17,426 nt of DNA from Theodoxus fluviatilis. Its lineage: Eukaryota; Mollusca; Gastropoda; Cycloneritida; Neritidae. The stretch spans positions 1-17,426 of the forward strand of contig JAWQFJ010020591.1 in the NCBI GenBank assembly GCA_034096865.1, given 5' to 3'. Made by a program: the position numbers and the translations under genes. Shown in pieces: positions 1-7,472 of the stretch (its first letter is position 1; every line of letters begins with the position of its first letter). The notes beneath the pieces are model-generated. The model saw only the letters and a list, made by a program, of their open reading frames with translations, did no database searches and was not told the origin of the DNA.

Positions 1-11
1 TTTACTAGAAT

Positions 12-655
12 GCAGTCATAGAGGAAGGTCAAGGGAATCCAGAAATGTGTGTCGTCTGCTAAATCGTTACACTCATGGGTATAAATGCCGACGTTTACTA
101 TAAATATCAAACCAAGGCATGCAATCCAATCTGCCACGATGATGAGAGCACGAAAACATTTATTTCTTTGAAATGTGACAGCAATCGGCACGTTTGCCAC
201 TTCCATGGTATGTAAACTCCATGGTTTGAAGCATGTTTACCGTGCAAGTCCGTGGAGTGACTTCCAATTAGTTGTGTTTAGTATGAGCCAATCAAATGCG
301 GCTACGAGTTCTGTAGTTTCATCGTTGCTAGGCACAGCAAGTGGCGCACAGATGCTCTAGCTGCTGCGCGACCTTGACAGGAAGTTGACCTCTGCCACTG
401 GGTGAAACGTCACCAAAGATTGTGTATGAATGATTTTCGACCCTAATACTTTTATTAAGTCGTTTCTTCGATCAAGAGTGATACATTTGAGTGTGAAATA
501 ATATTGGGGATTCGTGTATTCAAAGGGGGCCTCCAAAACCCTCTACTTTTAATGGTAAATGCTTTAATAATAATTAATGAAACCGACCAATCGAAACTCC
601 TGAGCCTGCTACACCGTAGCAGAGATGAAGCAGAGTGCAACGGAACGCAGGGTAT
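12..655 (+). repeat. Dispersed repeat R1, copy 1 (uninterrupted)
   Basis: This stretch matches, by eye, the reverse complement of 6243-6645 joined to 5185-5406, and its second half (about 410-655) matches 6650-6761 joined to 7178-7330 in the same orientation. Shared landmarks are the CTGCTGCGCGACCTTGACAG block near 361, CGACCCTAATAC near 439, and GCCTCCAAAACCCTCTACTT near 529. It has no convincing coding frame; the 60-70 codon open frames on both strands are not conserved between copies. It may start before the window. Its class is unknown. Its main value is as an empty-site reference for two insertions in the other copies. Confidence 0.75.
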
Positions 656-693
656 GTACAGAGGTTGTGCAACTCAACTCATCTCAACTCAGC

Positions 694-931
694 GACAGAG
701 CGGGCGGTAGTGACAAAATACTGAAATGAATAATAGTTTTGTGAACTTATGTGTTTGTGTTGTGAAGAAGCTGCCGGCCAACAAACAGTGTCTGTCTCCT
801 TGAACACATAAACGATTACCCGATGCGAGACAAAGGAGTTGTACATAGTTTACAGCACAATCACTGTCACTGTACATAGTTCACAAAACTATCATACATG
901 TCAATATTCTGTCACTACAGCCCGCTCTGTC
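694..931. mobile_element. MITE-like element with ~50-bp terminal inverted repeats
   Basis: The left end starts GACAGAGCGGGCGGTAGTGA at 694. The right end, read in reverse complement from 931, starts GACAGAGCGGGCTGTAGTGA. The pairing continues for about 50 bp to TAGTTTTGTGAAC on the left (near 735-747) and GTTCACAAAACTA on the right (near 880-892). The total length is about 240 bp and there is no coding frame. This fits a non-autonomous DNA transposon. I could not settle a target-site duplication, so the superfamily is open. Two near-identical GTACATAGTTYACA words near 841 and 873 form a small internal direct repeat. Confidence 0.75.
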
Positions 932-1195
932 TGACAGCGTTTCCCTAGGATGTCTACTGCGATGTATGGCAGTAGCATCAGTGGGTGTTTCTGTCATCTA
1001 ACACTGTCTACGAAGGGTTGGCACTCAGACTGTGGCAGGAGTACTTCCTCATGTTTGTCCTTCAAACTGAAGAAATTACAAATGTTGCAGATCGCGACCT
1101 TGCCACCACAGCACTAAGGAAAGTGAAGGGGAAACAGCCTGGCTACACTGCTGGTCAGTTGTCAAAGGAGGGTGCCATGGAGAGCCTGTTCACTC
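932..1195. other. Unassigned stretch with one unrecognised open frame
   Basis: No family was recognised here. A plus-strand frame stays open from about 985 to 1299. Its middle (about 1050-1195) has protein-like composition, with stretches such as TEEITNVADRDLATTA and GYTAGQLSKEGAMESLF, but it then runs into the GGCGCC subrepeats. It could be a scrap of a transposon protein or chance. No start context, splice site or homologous motif supports a gene. Confidence 0.3.
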
Positions 1196-1495
1196 AACGA
1201 TTAGTTTGGCGCCTGTGGCACCATATGTGGACATGTAATCGGGTAGGCGCCTATGGCGCCCTTACCTGGCCTTCATATAAGTTTGGCGCCTTCACCTAGC
1301 CTAGTTTACTGACCAGTTAGTTTGGCGCCTGTGGCGCCACATATGGACATGAAATCAGGTAGGTGCCTATGGCACCTTTACCTGGTCTGGTCATGATATA
1401 AGTTTGGAGCCTGCGGCACTACCATCTAGATTTGTTTTCATGGATTTGTTTCCATGCAGGCGCCTGCGGCGCCTTTACATGGCCTTGTTTACTGA
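1196..1495. repeat. GGCGCC-rich subrepeats, period roughly 115 bp
   Basis: The phrase TTAGTTTGGCGCCTGTGGC occurs near 1201 and 1316. Each is followed by a GGACATG word, then GGTAGGYGCCTATGGC and a TTACCTGG word. A third, decayed copy follows as AGTTTGGAGCCTGCGGC near 1402, with GGCGCCTGCGGCGCC near 1459. Paired GGCGCC and GGTGCC words are locally palindromic. The block abuts TE-N copy A and sits where the 5' third of TE-N copies B and C would lie, so it may be a variant 5' end of that family. Confidence 0.65.
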
Positions 1496-2066
1496 CCAAT
1501 TTGGTCACATTTCATTCAGGTCAAAGTGACCTTGACCTTGATGATATGTGACCAAATGTGGCTCATGATGAAAGTATGGCATGTGCCCCACACAATTATG
1601 AAGTTTGAAACAGTTATCTTTCATAGTTCAGGGTCAAGGCCACTTCACAATATGTATACAATCCACCTTTGAAGAGCTCCTGTGACCTTGACCTTGAAGC
1701 AAGGACAACCAACTTGGTATCAAAAGATAGAGCTTACTTTGCCCTATATAGCAAATTTAGAGGTATCCAATGTCAAACACTTCAGAGAAAATTGGGAAAA
1801 TGTGAAAAATGGCTGTTTTTAGACAACATTTATGGCCCCTGCGACCTTGACCCTGAAGCAAGGTCGAGTCACTGTAAATGTTATTGGAGGCCTTGTCATC
1901 ATACACCATCATGCCACATTTGGTGTTAATAGATGTAATAGTGTCCGAGAAAAGTCAAACGTTAAAGTTTTTTACGGACGACAGGACGCCCGGACGCCCG
2001 GACGCCCGCCCGGACGGACGACACGGGTGAGTACATAGACTCACTTTTGCTTTGCATGCGAGTCAA
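1496..2066 (+). mobile_element. TE-N element, copy A (alternate or missing 5' part)
   Basis: From TTGGTCACATTTCAT near 1500 onward this aligns by eye with copies B (from about 5702) and C (from about 16832). Shared blocks include TGTGCCCCACA, GAAGAGCTCCTGTGACCTTG, CCTTGTCATCATACACCATC, a CGGACGCCC run, and the terminal GAGTACATAGACTCACTTTT hairpin followed by GAGTCAA. The first ~290 bp of B and C is absent and the GGCGCC block lies there instead. It is noncoding: its open frames are broken differently in each copy. Confidence 0.75.
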
Positions 2067-2069
2067 AAA

Positions 2070-2370
2070 CAACGCTCACCCATGACCCTGTGACTCTGTG
2101 CTCGTCGCTGGTCCCGTCGCTGTTGAAATGGTGTTTTCCGTCGCCCCATTCCTCGCTTGTTATAGTTCGCGAGAACTGACTGACCCCCGGCTAACTTGAA
2201 CCGCAAAACTATGATGTTGTTCCCTTGTTCTCCCACAACCTTCCATGTTGAAATTACGTAAGTCGTGAGCAGGGATGATAACGCAGCCTCCACAGCAGCT
2301 ATTAATCTGGCAACTGGCTTGGCGTTGGCAGAGCTGTCCTGAGCATGGCTTCTCCACTCAGCAGGGCAGA
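2070..2370 (-). pseudogene. Fragment of a retroelement ORF1-like reading frame
   Basis: A minus-strand frame is open for about 100 codons between TE-N copy A and the LINE tail. It includes KPVARLIAAVEAALSSLL, then NNIIVLRFKLA and a basic RRKTPFQQRRDQRRAQSHR segment. A predicted hydrophobic/amphipathic stretch, a strand-like VLRF and then a basic (K/R)(K/R)(K/S)P...RD patch resembles the start of ORF1 or gag-like proteins that I associate with invertebrate retroelements. That link is from memory of the style and is not a database result. The codons before this (2371-2428) come from the LINE tail and are not part of it. It is cut on both sides by insertions. Confidence 0.3.
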
Positions 2371-2380
2371 GATAGAGAGA
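2366..2380 (+). repeat. Left copy of the probable LINE target-site duplication
   Basis: GCAGAGATAGAGAGA lies directly outside the microsatellite tail of the LINE. GCAGAGAGAGAGAGA lies directly outside its truncated 5' end at 4390-4404. They agree at 14 of 15 bases. The right copy merges into a GA run, so chance similarity cannot be fully excluded. Confidence 0.5.
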
Positions 2381-2781
2381 TTGATTGATTGATTGATTGT
2401 TTATTTCGGCCGACGACCCATCAAACAATTAAGACATGTCATGTACAGTATTACGTAAAACAATACAGTAGATATTGATACTTTTAGTATCTCTCAACTA
2501 AACGAAAACGTCTTCATCATCACAACTGATTGAATCACAGTCTGTTACTGTTAAAAACAGCTCTCACAGAGCCCAAACAGATAAAAATATGAACAGCTTA
2601 TAAACACTTGTTTCCCAAGAGGTGTAAGAGCGATTGTAATATAAAAGTGCAAGTTATTTACATTTAGTAAAATAAGCTTTGTCCATGCTTCAAAGCTAAA
2701 ATACATGAACACAAACCAAGTCACGTCCCCCTGCATCCTGCTGCCAATCACCTTACAACATCTGTCAAGTTATCATTGAAA

Positions 2782-2793
2782 GACAGATTTCTT
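2782..2793 (+). repeat. Target-site duplication of nested LINE, left copy
   Basis: GACAGATTTCTT here is repeated exactly at 3106-3117, on the other side of the nested LINE fragment. A 12-bp perfect duplication is typical of target-primed reverse transcription. The last bases blend with the TTC-repeat tail, so the tail/duplication border can shift by a few bases. Confidence 0.85.
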
Positions 2794-3105
2794 CTTCTTC
2801 TTCTCGAACGCCATCACACTTGGATTCTAGAGTCAAGGATGAAATGGGCTGTCTTCTGTAGAGATTCCACCCTGCCGTACAGCTTTTCCTGAATGCTTGC
2901 CAAACGTCCTCTCGCAGCAGCCGGTGGTTCCTGCATTCCTGCAGAATGTGTTCAGCCGTCTGGTCGGCCTCTTCACATGAGCACTTTGGGGATGGCACAA
3001 GTCTGAATCTCTTGTGCATGTGGTAGTTGAGTCTATTGTGCCCTGTCCGCAGCCTGAAGATGACCACCTGTTCTTGTCTGGACAGTTGGTGGTAGCTGTC
3101 CGTTG
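2794..3105 (-). mobile_element. Nested LINE 3' fragment of a different family
   Basis: On the minus strand the frame reads YHQLSRQEQVVIFRLRTGHN, then RLNYHMHKRFRLVPSPKCSC and TAEHILQEC. This is the LINE C-terminal pattern with a CxC-x8-H-x4-C zinc-knuckle-like motif. A one-base frameshift near 2900 leads into KLYGRVESLQKTAHFILDSR and a TGA at 2816-2814, then WRSRRRRRR codons formed by a GAA-repeat tail. The fragment is 312 bp, extremely 5'-truncated, and flanked by perfect 12-bp direct repeats. It sits in the 3' UTR of the larger LINE and so is the younger insertion. Confidence 0.88.
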
Positions 3106-3117
3106 GACAGATTTCTT
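3106..3117 (+). repeat. Target-site duplication of nested LINE, right copy
   Basis: This is the exact second copy of GACAGATTTCTT (see 2782-2793), next to the truncated 5' end of the nested LINE. Confidence 0.85.
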
Positions 3118-3178
3118 AATTTCATAGAATAATGTGTGTACATCGCTAAAGCTCTGGTTTTCCATGTATCTTGTCCGT

Positions 3179-4388
3179 CTACCAAGTATTGGGGTTAATA
3201 TCCTTTGCTATGTACTGCTCCCTAAGAGAAGTGTATTTAGGGCAATGCATTAAAAATGTTCTTCGTGTTCTACTTTAACAAAACAGAATGGACATGATCA
3301 AACAACTTTTTCTCTGCACCGCCTTACATTATTACGCAGTTCGTTTATTCCCAACCTGAATCTTATAAACGAATCCCTAAATTTCTTAATGTTAATCCTA
3401 TTTAGATAGCTTTCACATTCAAAGGAGCTTTTCAAAGTCTGGTAGACTGCAAATCTTTCGCTTCTACAGAGTTTCTCATTCCACTCCTGCCAGAAACAAT
3501 CTCTTAACCTTAGCTCTAATGCTTTCAGGAAACCTTTCTCATTAGCGCATCCCCCGTTCGCTCACGTTATGTCCCATTCTTGATAAAAACTCCTCAACAG
3601 CCTTAGCCAAGTTTGCTGGTAAGGTGGTGTTGTTGAGCATAAGGTAGGCTTGCTTGGGAATGCTATCTCTATGCATTTTGCTTACCTTAAACCAGTATTT
3701 CACTGCATTTAACAAAGCATTCACAATTAGGGGGTATCTCCCAGTCTCGCCGTACATCGTAGTACTGGGCGATTGCACATCAAGACCCAATAAACATTTG
3801 CATGCAAACATGTGCACTCTTTCTATATCTTCTTGTCCCAAGAGACCCCATACCTCTGAACCATACAAGAGGTCTGGTGTTACCTGGGCATCAAACGGTT
3901 GAAAGATAACCATTGTATTTAGACTACGTAGGCACCTCATTGTTCGAAGCAGTTGTACTTCCTTCTGTTTAGCTCTGACTGATTGGTATTCCAGTGCTTC
4001 TGAAGCAGACAGTTTGGTGGAAAACATGTATCCCATATATTTGTATCGGTTTACAACTTCCAGTTGTGCACCGTATAAAACCCACTTTTCACCGCTCGTT
4101 AGGTGGACACCTCGCCAGAAGATCATAACTGTCGTTTTGTCCGTATTAACAGATAGCCCTAGATTTGTTTAAGACGGATACTATATTATCTATTATTTTG
4201 GTTTTGTAGACAACTTGATGTAGTTGATAAAAGCACAACATCGTCGGCGAACAACAGTAAGAATATTTTCCATGTTCCTGGTAAAAACTACACTCCACGT
4301 CGGCCCCGTTCACGTACATAGTCAGCTGCATACGAAATAGAGAAAATATGATCGGCGACTCACTTACACCAACCGGGCAATCGAACAG

Positions 4389-4389
<1 letters not shown>
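3179..4389 (-). pseudogene. LINE ORF2 remnant: reverse transcriptase palm/thumb and C-terminus
   Basis: The order on the minus strand is as follows. FDCPVGV...PIIFSLF lies near 4385-4330 (the palm segment before the catalytic motif). FADD lies at 4251-4240, the RT catalytic signature, within LLFADDVVLLSTTSS. The frame from 4126 gives VMIFWRGVHL, then YKYMGYMFSTKLS, YGSEVWGLL and YGETGRYPLIVNALLNAVKYW. After one frameshift near 3542, EKGFLKALELRLRDCFWQEW and KKFRDSFIRFRLGINELRN follow. Finally FLMHCPKYTSLREQYI comes before the stop at 3181-3179. At least three changes of frame are needed, so no functional protein is made. The endonuclease and the N-terminal half of RT are missing. Confidence 0.85.
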
Positions 4390-4426
<37 letters not shown>

Positions 4427-4720
4427 GAGAGAGAGAGACAGAGAGACAGACAGGCAGACAGGCAGACAGGCAGACATGCAGACAGGCAGCCAGACAGACA
4501 TGCAGACAGGCAGACAGGCAGACAAGCACACAAGCACACAGGCAGACAGGCAGACAGGCAGACAGACAAACAAAAAGAGAGGGGGATATTGCGTGAGAGG
4601 GAAAAAAGGGAAGGGGGGGGGGGGTGAGAAGGGAAGGGGGGAGGGGAGGGGAGGGGGAGGGGGAAACGAGCAAAGATGGAAGGGGTGGTGGTGGTGGAGT
4701 GGGGAGGGTGAGAAAAACAG
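4390..4720 (+). repeat. Purine-rich simple-repeat tract
   Basis: The blocks in order are (GA)n at about 4391-4422, more GA with CAGA, (CAGACAGG)n-type repeats to about 4566, a GGGGGGGGGGGG run near 4612-4625, then GGGGA/GGA repeats and (GGT)n to about 4698. The plus strand is almost free of pyrimidines except C in the CAGA part. Polypurine tracts with mirror symmetry can form triplex DNA. Long Arg/Gln-rich and Cys/Leu-rich open frames across it are products of the repeat and not genes. Confidence 0.9.
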
Positions 4721-4819
4721 TGACTCTATCGGTCACATTACTCCACAACAATCAACGTACTTGTAGAAATCTTAGCAACTTTGCCTGACAACAGTGATAT
4801 CAGTGCCAACAGTGCTTAC
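4721..4819. other. Short intronic stretch, nothing recognised
   Basis: This stretch lies between the purine tract and the donor site of the ABCA Q-loop exon. No motif or repeat was recognised. Confidence 0.5.
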
Positions 4820-5007
4820 CAGCAGTTACCAATGAGCTTATCCGCATGTTTCGTCATGCGTAGAGCTCTGAAGAGCGTGTCGCACACAGCACGAATGTCG
4901 TTGAAGCTGAACCCCCGTAGCCCTGCAGCCATGGTTAACATTTCTCTGCAGGTGAAGAATTCCAGCAGCGGGTCTGTCTCTGGGCAGTAGCCTAGCAGAC
5001 TTCTTAT
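4820..5007 (-). CDS. ABCA-type transporter exon: NBD Q-loop region to just before the signature
   Basis: This is an internal exon of an ABCA-subfamily ABC transporter, which moves lipids or related amphiphiles across membranes using ATP. The frame starts IRSLLGYCPETDPLLEFF and includes TCREMLTMAAGLRGFSFNDI and LRMTKHADKLIGN. This is the ABCA pattern GYCPQ-x-DAL-x(3)-LTGRE-x-L-x(4)-LRG...YADK, which lies just before (Y)SGGNKRKLS. The acceptor is CTGCTGCAG at 5008-5016. The donor is either GTAAGC (exon end 4820, phase 2) or GTAACT (exon end 4830, phase 1). It starts in phase 0, matching the end of the Walker A exon 7.9 kb upstream in the gene. Oddity: the Q-loop glutamine is glutamate (GAG). 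The signature/Walker B exon is not found to the left, so the gene continues beyond the window or is interrupted. Confidence 0.85.
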
Positions 5008-5019
5008 CTGCAGCAGATA

Positions 5020-5155
5020 GTGTAGTGACGTCAGCAACACAAGTGTTGTGACGTCAGAAAAGTTTCCACCAGTAATGCTAATTGTGTAATCGGTGACCTC
5101 GTCATCCAAGTGCAGTGACGTCAGTGTTGCATAGTGCTGTGAGGTCAGGACGAGA
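5020..5155. repeat. Degenerate ~24-bp monomers with TGACGTCA cores
   Basis: TGACGTCAGCAACACAAGTG is followed 23 bp later by TGACGTCAGAAAAG, with a further TGACGTCAGTGTTG near 5116 and a decayed TGAGGTCAGG near 5141. Similar words spaced about 24 bp apart recur at 7330-7472, 7870-7950 and 12470-12550. This points to an old tandem array, now split by insertions. Confidence 0.6.
5026..5123. promoter_or_regulatory. Three perfect TGACGTCA (CRE-type) palindromes
   Basis: They lie at 5026-5033, 5049-5056 and 5116-5123. TGACGTCA is the consensus site for CREB/ATF bZIP factors. They lie in the intron directly upstream of the Q-loop exon and are part of a degenerate tandem repeat, so the clustering may be a by-product of the repeat and not selected regulation. 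Function is inference only. Confidence 0.25.
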
Positions 5156-5184
5156 CCTCACTGACAGAGGTTCTCAGCAACATC

Positions 5185-5406
5185 AGGAGTTACCCCGCTC
5201 TCCATTGTTGAGCAGTGACCTTTGCAAACGTAAAAAGCATTCCCCTACAGCAGGTCGAGTAGGTTTGAATGGCTGTTTTAGTTACGTAAAAAGGACGTTA
5301 TCATTTGAAGATAATCAGAGGTTTTTAGAGGCCTACTTTGGATACATGAATCCTCAATTTGATTTCACAATCAGTGTTGTCCCTCTTGATCGAAGAGACT
5401 ACTTAA
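5185..5406 (-). repeat. Repeat R1, copy 2, first part
   Basis: The reverse complement matches about 455-655 of copy 1: TTCGATCAAGAG, GGATTCRTGTATYCAAAG, GGCCTC, ACCTCT and CGACCTGCTGTAG landmarks appear in order. It stops at CTTAA (5402-5406), where TE-N copy B begins, and resumes at 6243. Confidence 0.8.
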
Positions 5407-6242
5407 CAAGAAGGGCAAAGCCCATACGACTCACATACTTGACCTTGACCTTTATATGACCTTGACCTTCAGGTGACCTTCAAGGTCAAGGTCAAACAAC
5501 TAAACCTACCAATGACATCATACACTAAGAAATGCTTTACACATTTTTCCTACCATAATACATGTGACCTTGACCCAAGGTCAAGGTCATCCAAGGTCAT
5601 GCAACACAAAGCTGTTAATTCAAGACATAGGAAGCACAATGGAGATTATTGGCACTTTCTACCATGAGATATGGTCATTTTTAGTGGTTCACTACCCCAT
5701 TTTGGTCACATTTCATAAGGGTCAAAGTGACCTTGACCTTGATATGTGACCAAATGTGTCTCATGATGAAGGTATAACATGTGCCCCACATAATTATTAA
5801 GTTTGAAACAGTTATCTTCCATAGTTCAGGGTCAGGGTCACTTCAAAATATGTATACAATCCAACTTTGAAGAGCTCCTGTGACCTTGACCTTGAAGCAA
5901 GGTCAATCAAACTGGTATCAAAAGATGTGGATTACTTTGCCCTATATACCATATATAGGTCAGGTATCCAATCTCAAAAACTTCAGAGAAAATTGAGAAA
6001 ATGTGAAAAATGACTTTTTTATACAACATTTATGGCCCCTGCGACCTTGACCTTGAAGCAAGGACAAGTCACTGTGTATTCTTTTGAGGCCTTGTCATCA
6101 TACACCATCATGCCACATTTGGTATTGATAGACTTAATAGTCTCAGAGAAAAATCCAACGTTAAAGTTTTCGGACGCCCGGACGCCCGGACGGACGAAAA
6201 GGGTGAGTACATAGACTCACTTTTGCTTCGCATGTGAGTCAA
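5407..6242 (+). mobile_element. TE-N element, copy B (complete, ~836 bp)
   Basis: This is a non-autonomous dispersed element of unknown superfamily. The 5' end is CAAGAAGGGCAAAGCCCATA, with a GGGC-AAA-GCCC hairpin. The 3' end is a GACTCAC...GTGAGTC hairpin. GACTCACATRC near the 5' end and GCATGTGAGTC at the 3' end form an ~11-bp subterminal inverted repeat. The interior carries at least eight TGACCTTGA/TCAAGGTCA words and a GC-rich CGGACGCCC minisatellite near 6173-6196. R1 copy 1 gives the empty site: flanks ...CTTAA and TAAAAG... join exactly. The insertion therefore lies between A and T without duplication, or with a 2-bp AA duplication. Copies B and C are near-identical by eye. Confidence 0.85.
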
Positions 6243-6645
6243 TAAAAGCATTAGGGTCGATTTCTACAGTGACCTCTCACCCTGTCGCAGAAATCACCTT
6301 TCTGTCAAGGTCGCGCAGCAGCTCGAGCATCTTATGAGGTGCTCTAGTTGCTGAACACTAGAGAGCGCCACCTCCGAGCGCCCAACATCGAGTTAAAGGG
6401 AAATCAATGCATGGACTTGCAAGGTAAACATGCCGAGCCATGGAGGTTATACCCATGACTTTCACATTTTGAAGAAATGTACGTTCAAGTACTTTCATCG
6501 TCATGGCAGATTGGATTGTATGTCAGTGTTCAATTACGTAGTAAACGTTAGCATTTATACCCGCGCCGGTAACGAGGTGGGAGGTAGCAGACGACAACGC
6601 CAATTTGGGATTTCTCTTGACCTTCCTTTATGACTGGTGATGGTC
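6243..6645 (-). repeat. Repeat R1, copy 2, second part
   Basis: The reverse complement matches about 12-455 of copy 1: GGAAGGTCAAG, GGGTATAAATGC, CAATCCAATCTGCCA, CTCCATGG, GCATGTTTACC, and CTGCTGCGCGACCTTGACAG in order. Together with 5185-5406 it forms one copy, split by TE-N copy B. Confidence 0.8.
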
Positions 6646-6649
6646 ATTT

Positions 6650-6761
6650 CCCTTCTAAAATGAATGATAATCGACTCTAATGCTTGTCCTAAATCGTCTC
6701 TTCAATGAAGAGGGATAAAGCTGAAAGTAAAGTAAATATGAGGATTCATGTATCCAAAGAG
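6650..6761 (+). repeat. Repeat R1, copy 3, first part (5'-truncated)
   Basis: This aligns with about 410-525 of copy 1 through CGACTCTAATGC, CTTCAATGAAGAG and GGATTCATGTATCCAAAG. It lies head to head with copy 2. It is interrupted at 6762 by element F1 and resumes at 7178. Confidence 0.75.
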
Positions 6762-7177
6762 CATTCTAGTTCACTAGAGACTTCACCTACCGGCGAAAGT
6801 GTCTCTAGCCCAGTTGACATCACGTGATGGAAGGTTTTCGTCCGAAATATGCAAATGTGGGTCACGCGAGAGACTTGTGGGATAGCCGATCTGCTCTCTG
6901 ACATACGCCGTTAAAGTAGTTCTAAGACTGTTTCGCACAAAACTCATACTTTACTTTTGTTGAGGCAATAAACAAGCGTTTATTCGATAAAACAAAATGT
7001 TTGTGTTGAAATGGAAACACGTTTTGACATCTGAATGATTTCTCTAAAGAGTGGAAAGAAAAAAATAATATCAGAACGAACTATTTTTAGCGCAATGCTG
7101 TAATGTGAAGGGTCAAGTCTACTATGCATTCATTGCGAACTGTGCCAGAGTCAATACCGACTCGGGTTCACAGAATG
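6762..7177 (+). mobile_element. Element F, copy F1 (416 bp, CATTCT...AGAATG ends)
   Basis: The element begins CATTCTAGTTCACTAGAGAC and ends GGTTCACAGAATG. CATTCT/AGAATG form 6-bp terminal inverted repeats. It is flanked by TCCAAAGAG (6753-6761) and TCCAAAGTG (7178-7186), a 9-bp target-site duplication with one mismatch. R1 copies 1 and 2 have the uninterrupted site. There is no coding frame. A 9-bp duplication occurs in several DNA transposon groups (for example Mutator-like), but the family is not assigned. Confidence 0.85.
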
Positions 7178-7330
7178 TCCAAAGTGGACCTCCAAAAACC
7201 TCTACTTTCAACGATTATATGCTTTTTCAGCCGTTAAAAAGGCGACCAATCAAAACTACTCGACCTGCTGTGGGGAAATGTGTAATGAATCTGCTACGGT
7301 ATCAAAGGTCATCAACAAGAGATGGGGTTA
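7178..7330 (+). repeat. Repeat R1, copy 3, second part
   Basis: TGGACCTCCAAAAACCTCTA, GCGACCAATCAAAACTACTC and GACCTGCTGTGGGGAAATG follow the order of copy 1 (about 525-625) and of the reverse complement of copy 2. An 84-codon open frame here is a product of the repeat. Confidence 0.75.
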
Positions 7331-7472
7331 GTGACATCAGCATTCGCAGTGTGCAATAACGTCTGCAGCATGTCTTACTTCAACATCAGCAAAGTTTCTA
7401 GTGACGTAAGAAGGAGCGCACTCGCTGATGTCAGCTGCGCATTGTGCACTGACTTCAACAGCAGACATTAAA
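7331..7472. repeat. Degenerate ~24-bp monomers between R1 copy 3 and F2
   Basis: ACATCAGCATTCGCAGTG, ACGTCTGCAGCATGTC, ACATCAGCAAAGTTTC and ACGTAAG-type words start about 21-25 bp apart. The spacing and the (T)GACRTCAGCA core match 5020-5155. Confidence 0.5.

Larger units (their letters stand above)
2381..4389 (-). mobile_element. 5'-truncated non-LTR retrotransposon (LINE), minus strand
   Basis: Read on the minus strand, the element begins inside the reverse transcriptase, runs to a stop at 3181-3179, then a ~480-bp 3' UTR (excluding a nested insert). It ends with an AATAAA word and an (AATC)n tail at about 2381-2402. Its 5' end is lost at about 4389, a normal result of incomplete reverse transcription. 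A 14/15 target-site duplication flanks it. It is interrupted at 2794-3105 by a second LINE fragment. Several frameshifts show it is dead. The RT style (VVNRYKYMGYMFS..., YGSEVWGLL...) resembles CR1/L2-type LINEs of aquatic invertebrates, but I cannot name the clade. Confidence 0.85.

Noticed and set aside
175..360. 61-codon plus-strand frame
   Set aside because: It lies within repeat R1 and is not kept open in copy 2, so it is a chance frame.
1..2380. Signature/Walker B exon of the ABCA gene
   Set aside because: I looked on the minus strand for SGGN-K-R and DEP(T/x)G-coding sequence and found none.
4146..4766. Cys/Leu-rich and Arg/Gln-rich open frames of 69-201 codons
   Set aside because: They are products of the (GA)n and (CAGACAGG)n purine tract. 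Only the LINE-derived end is meaningful.
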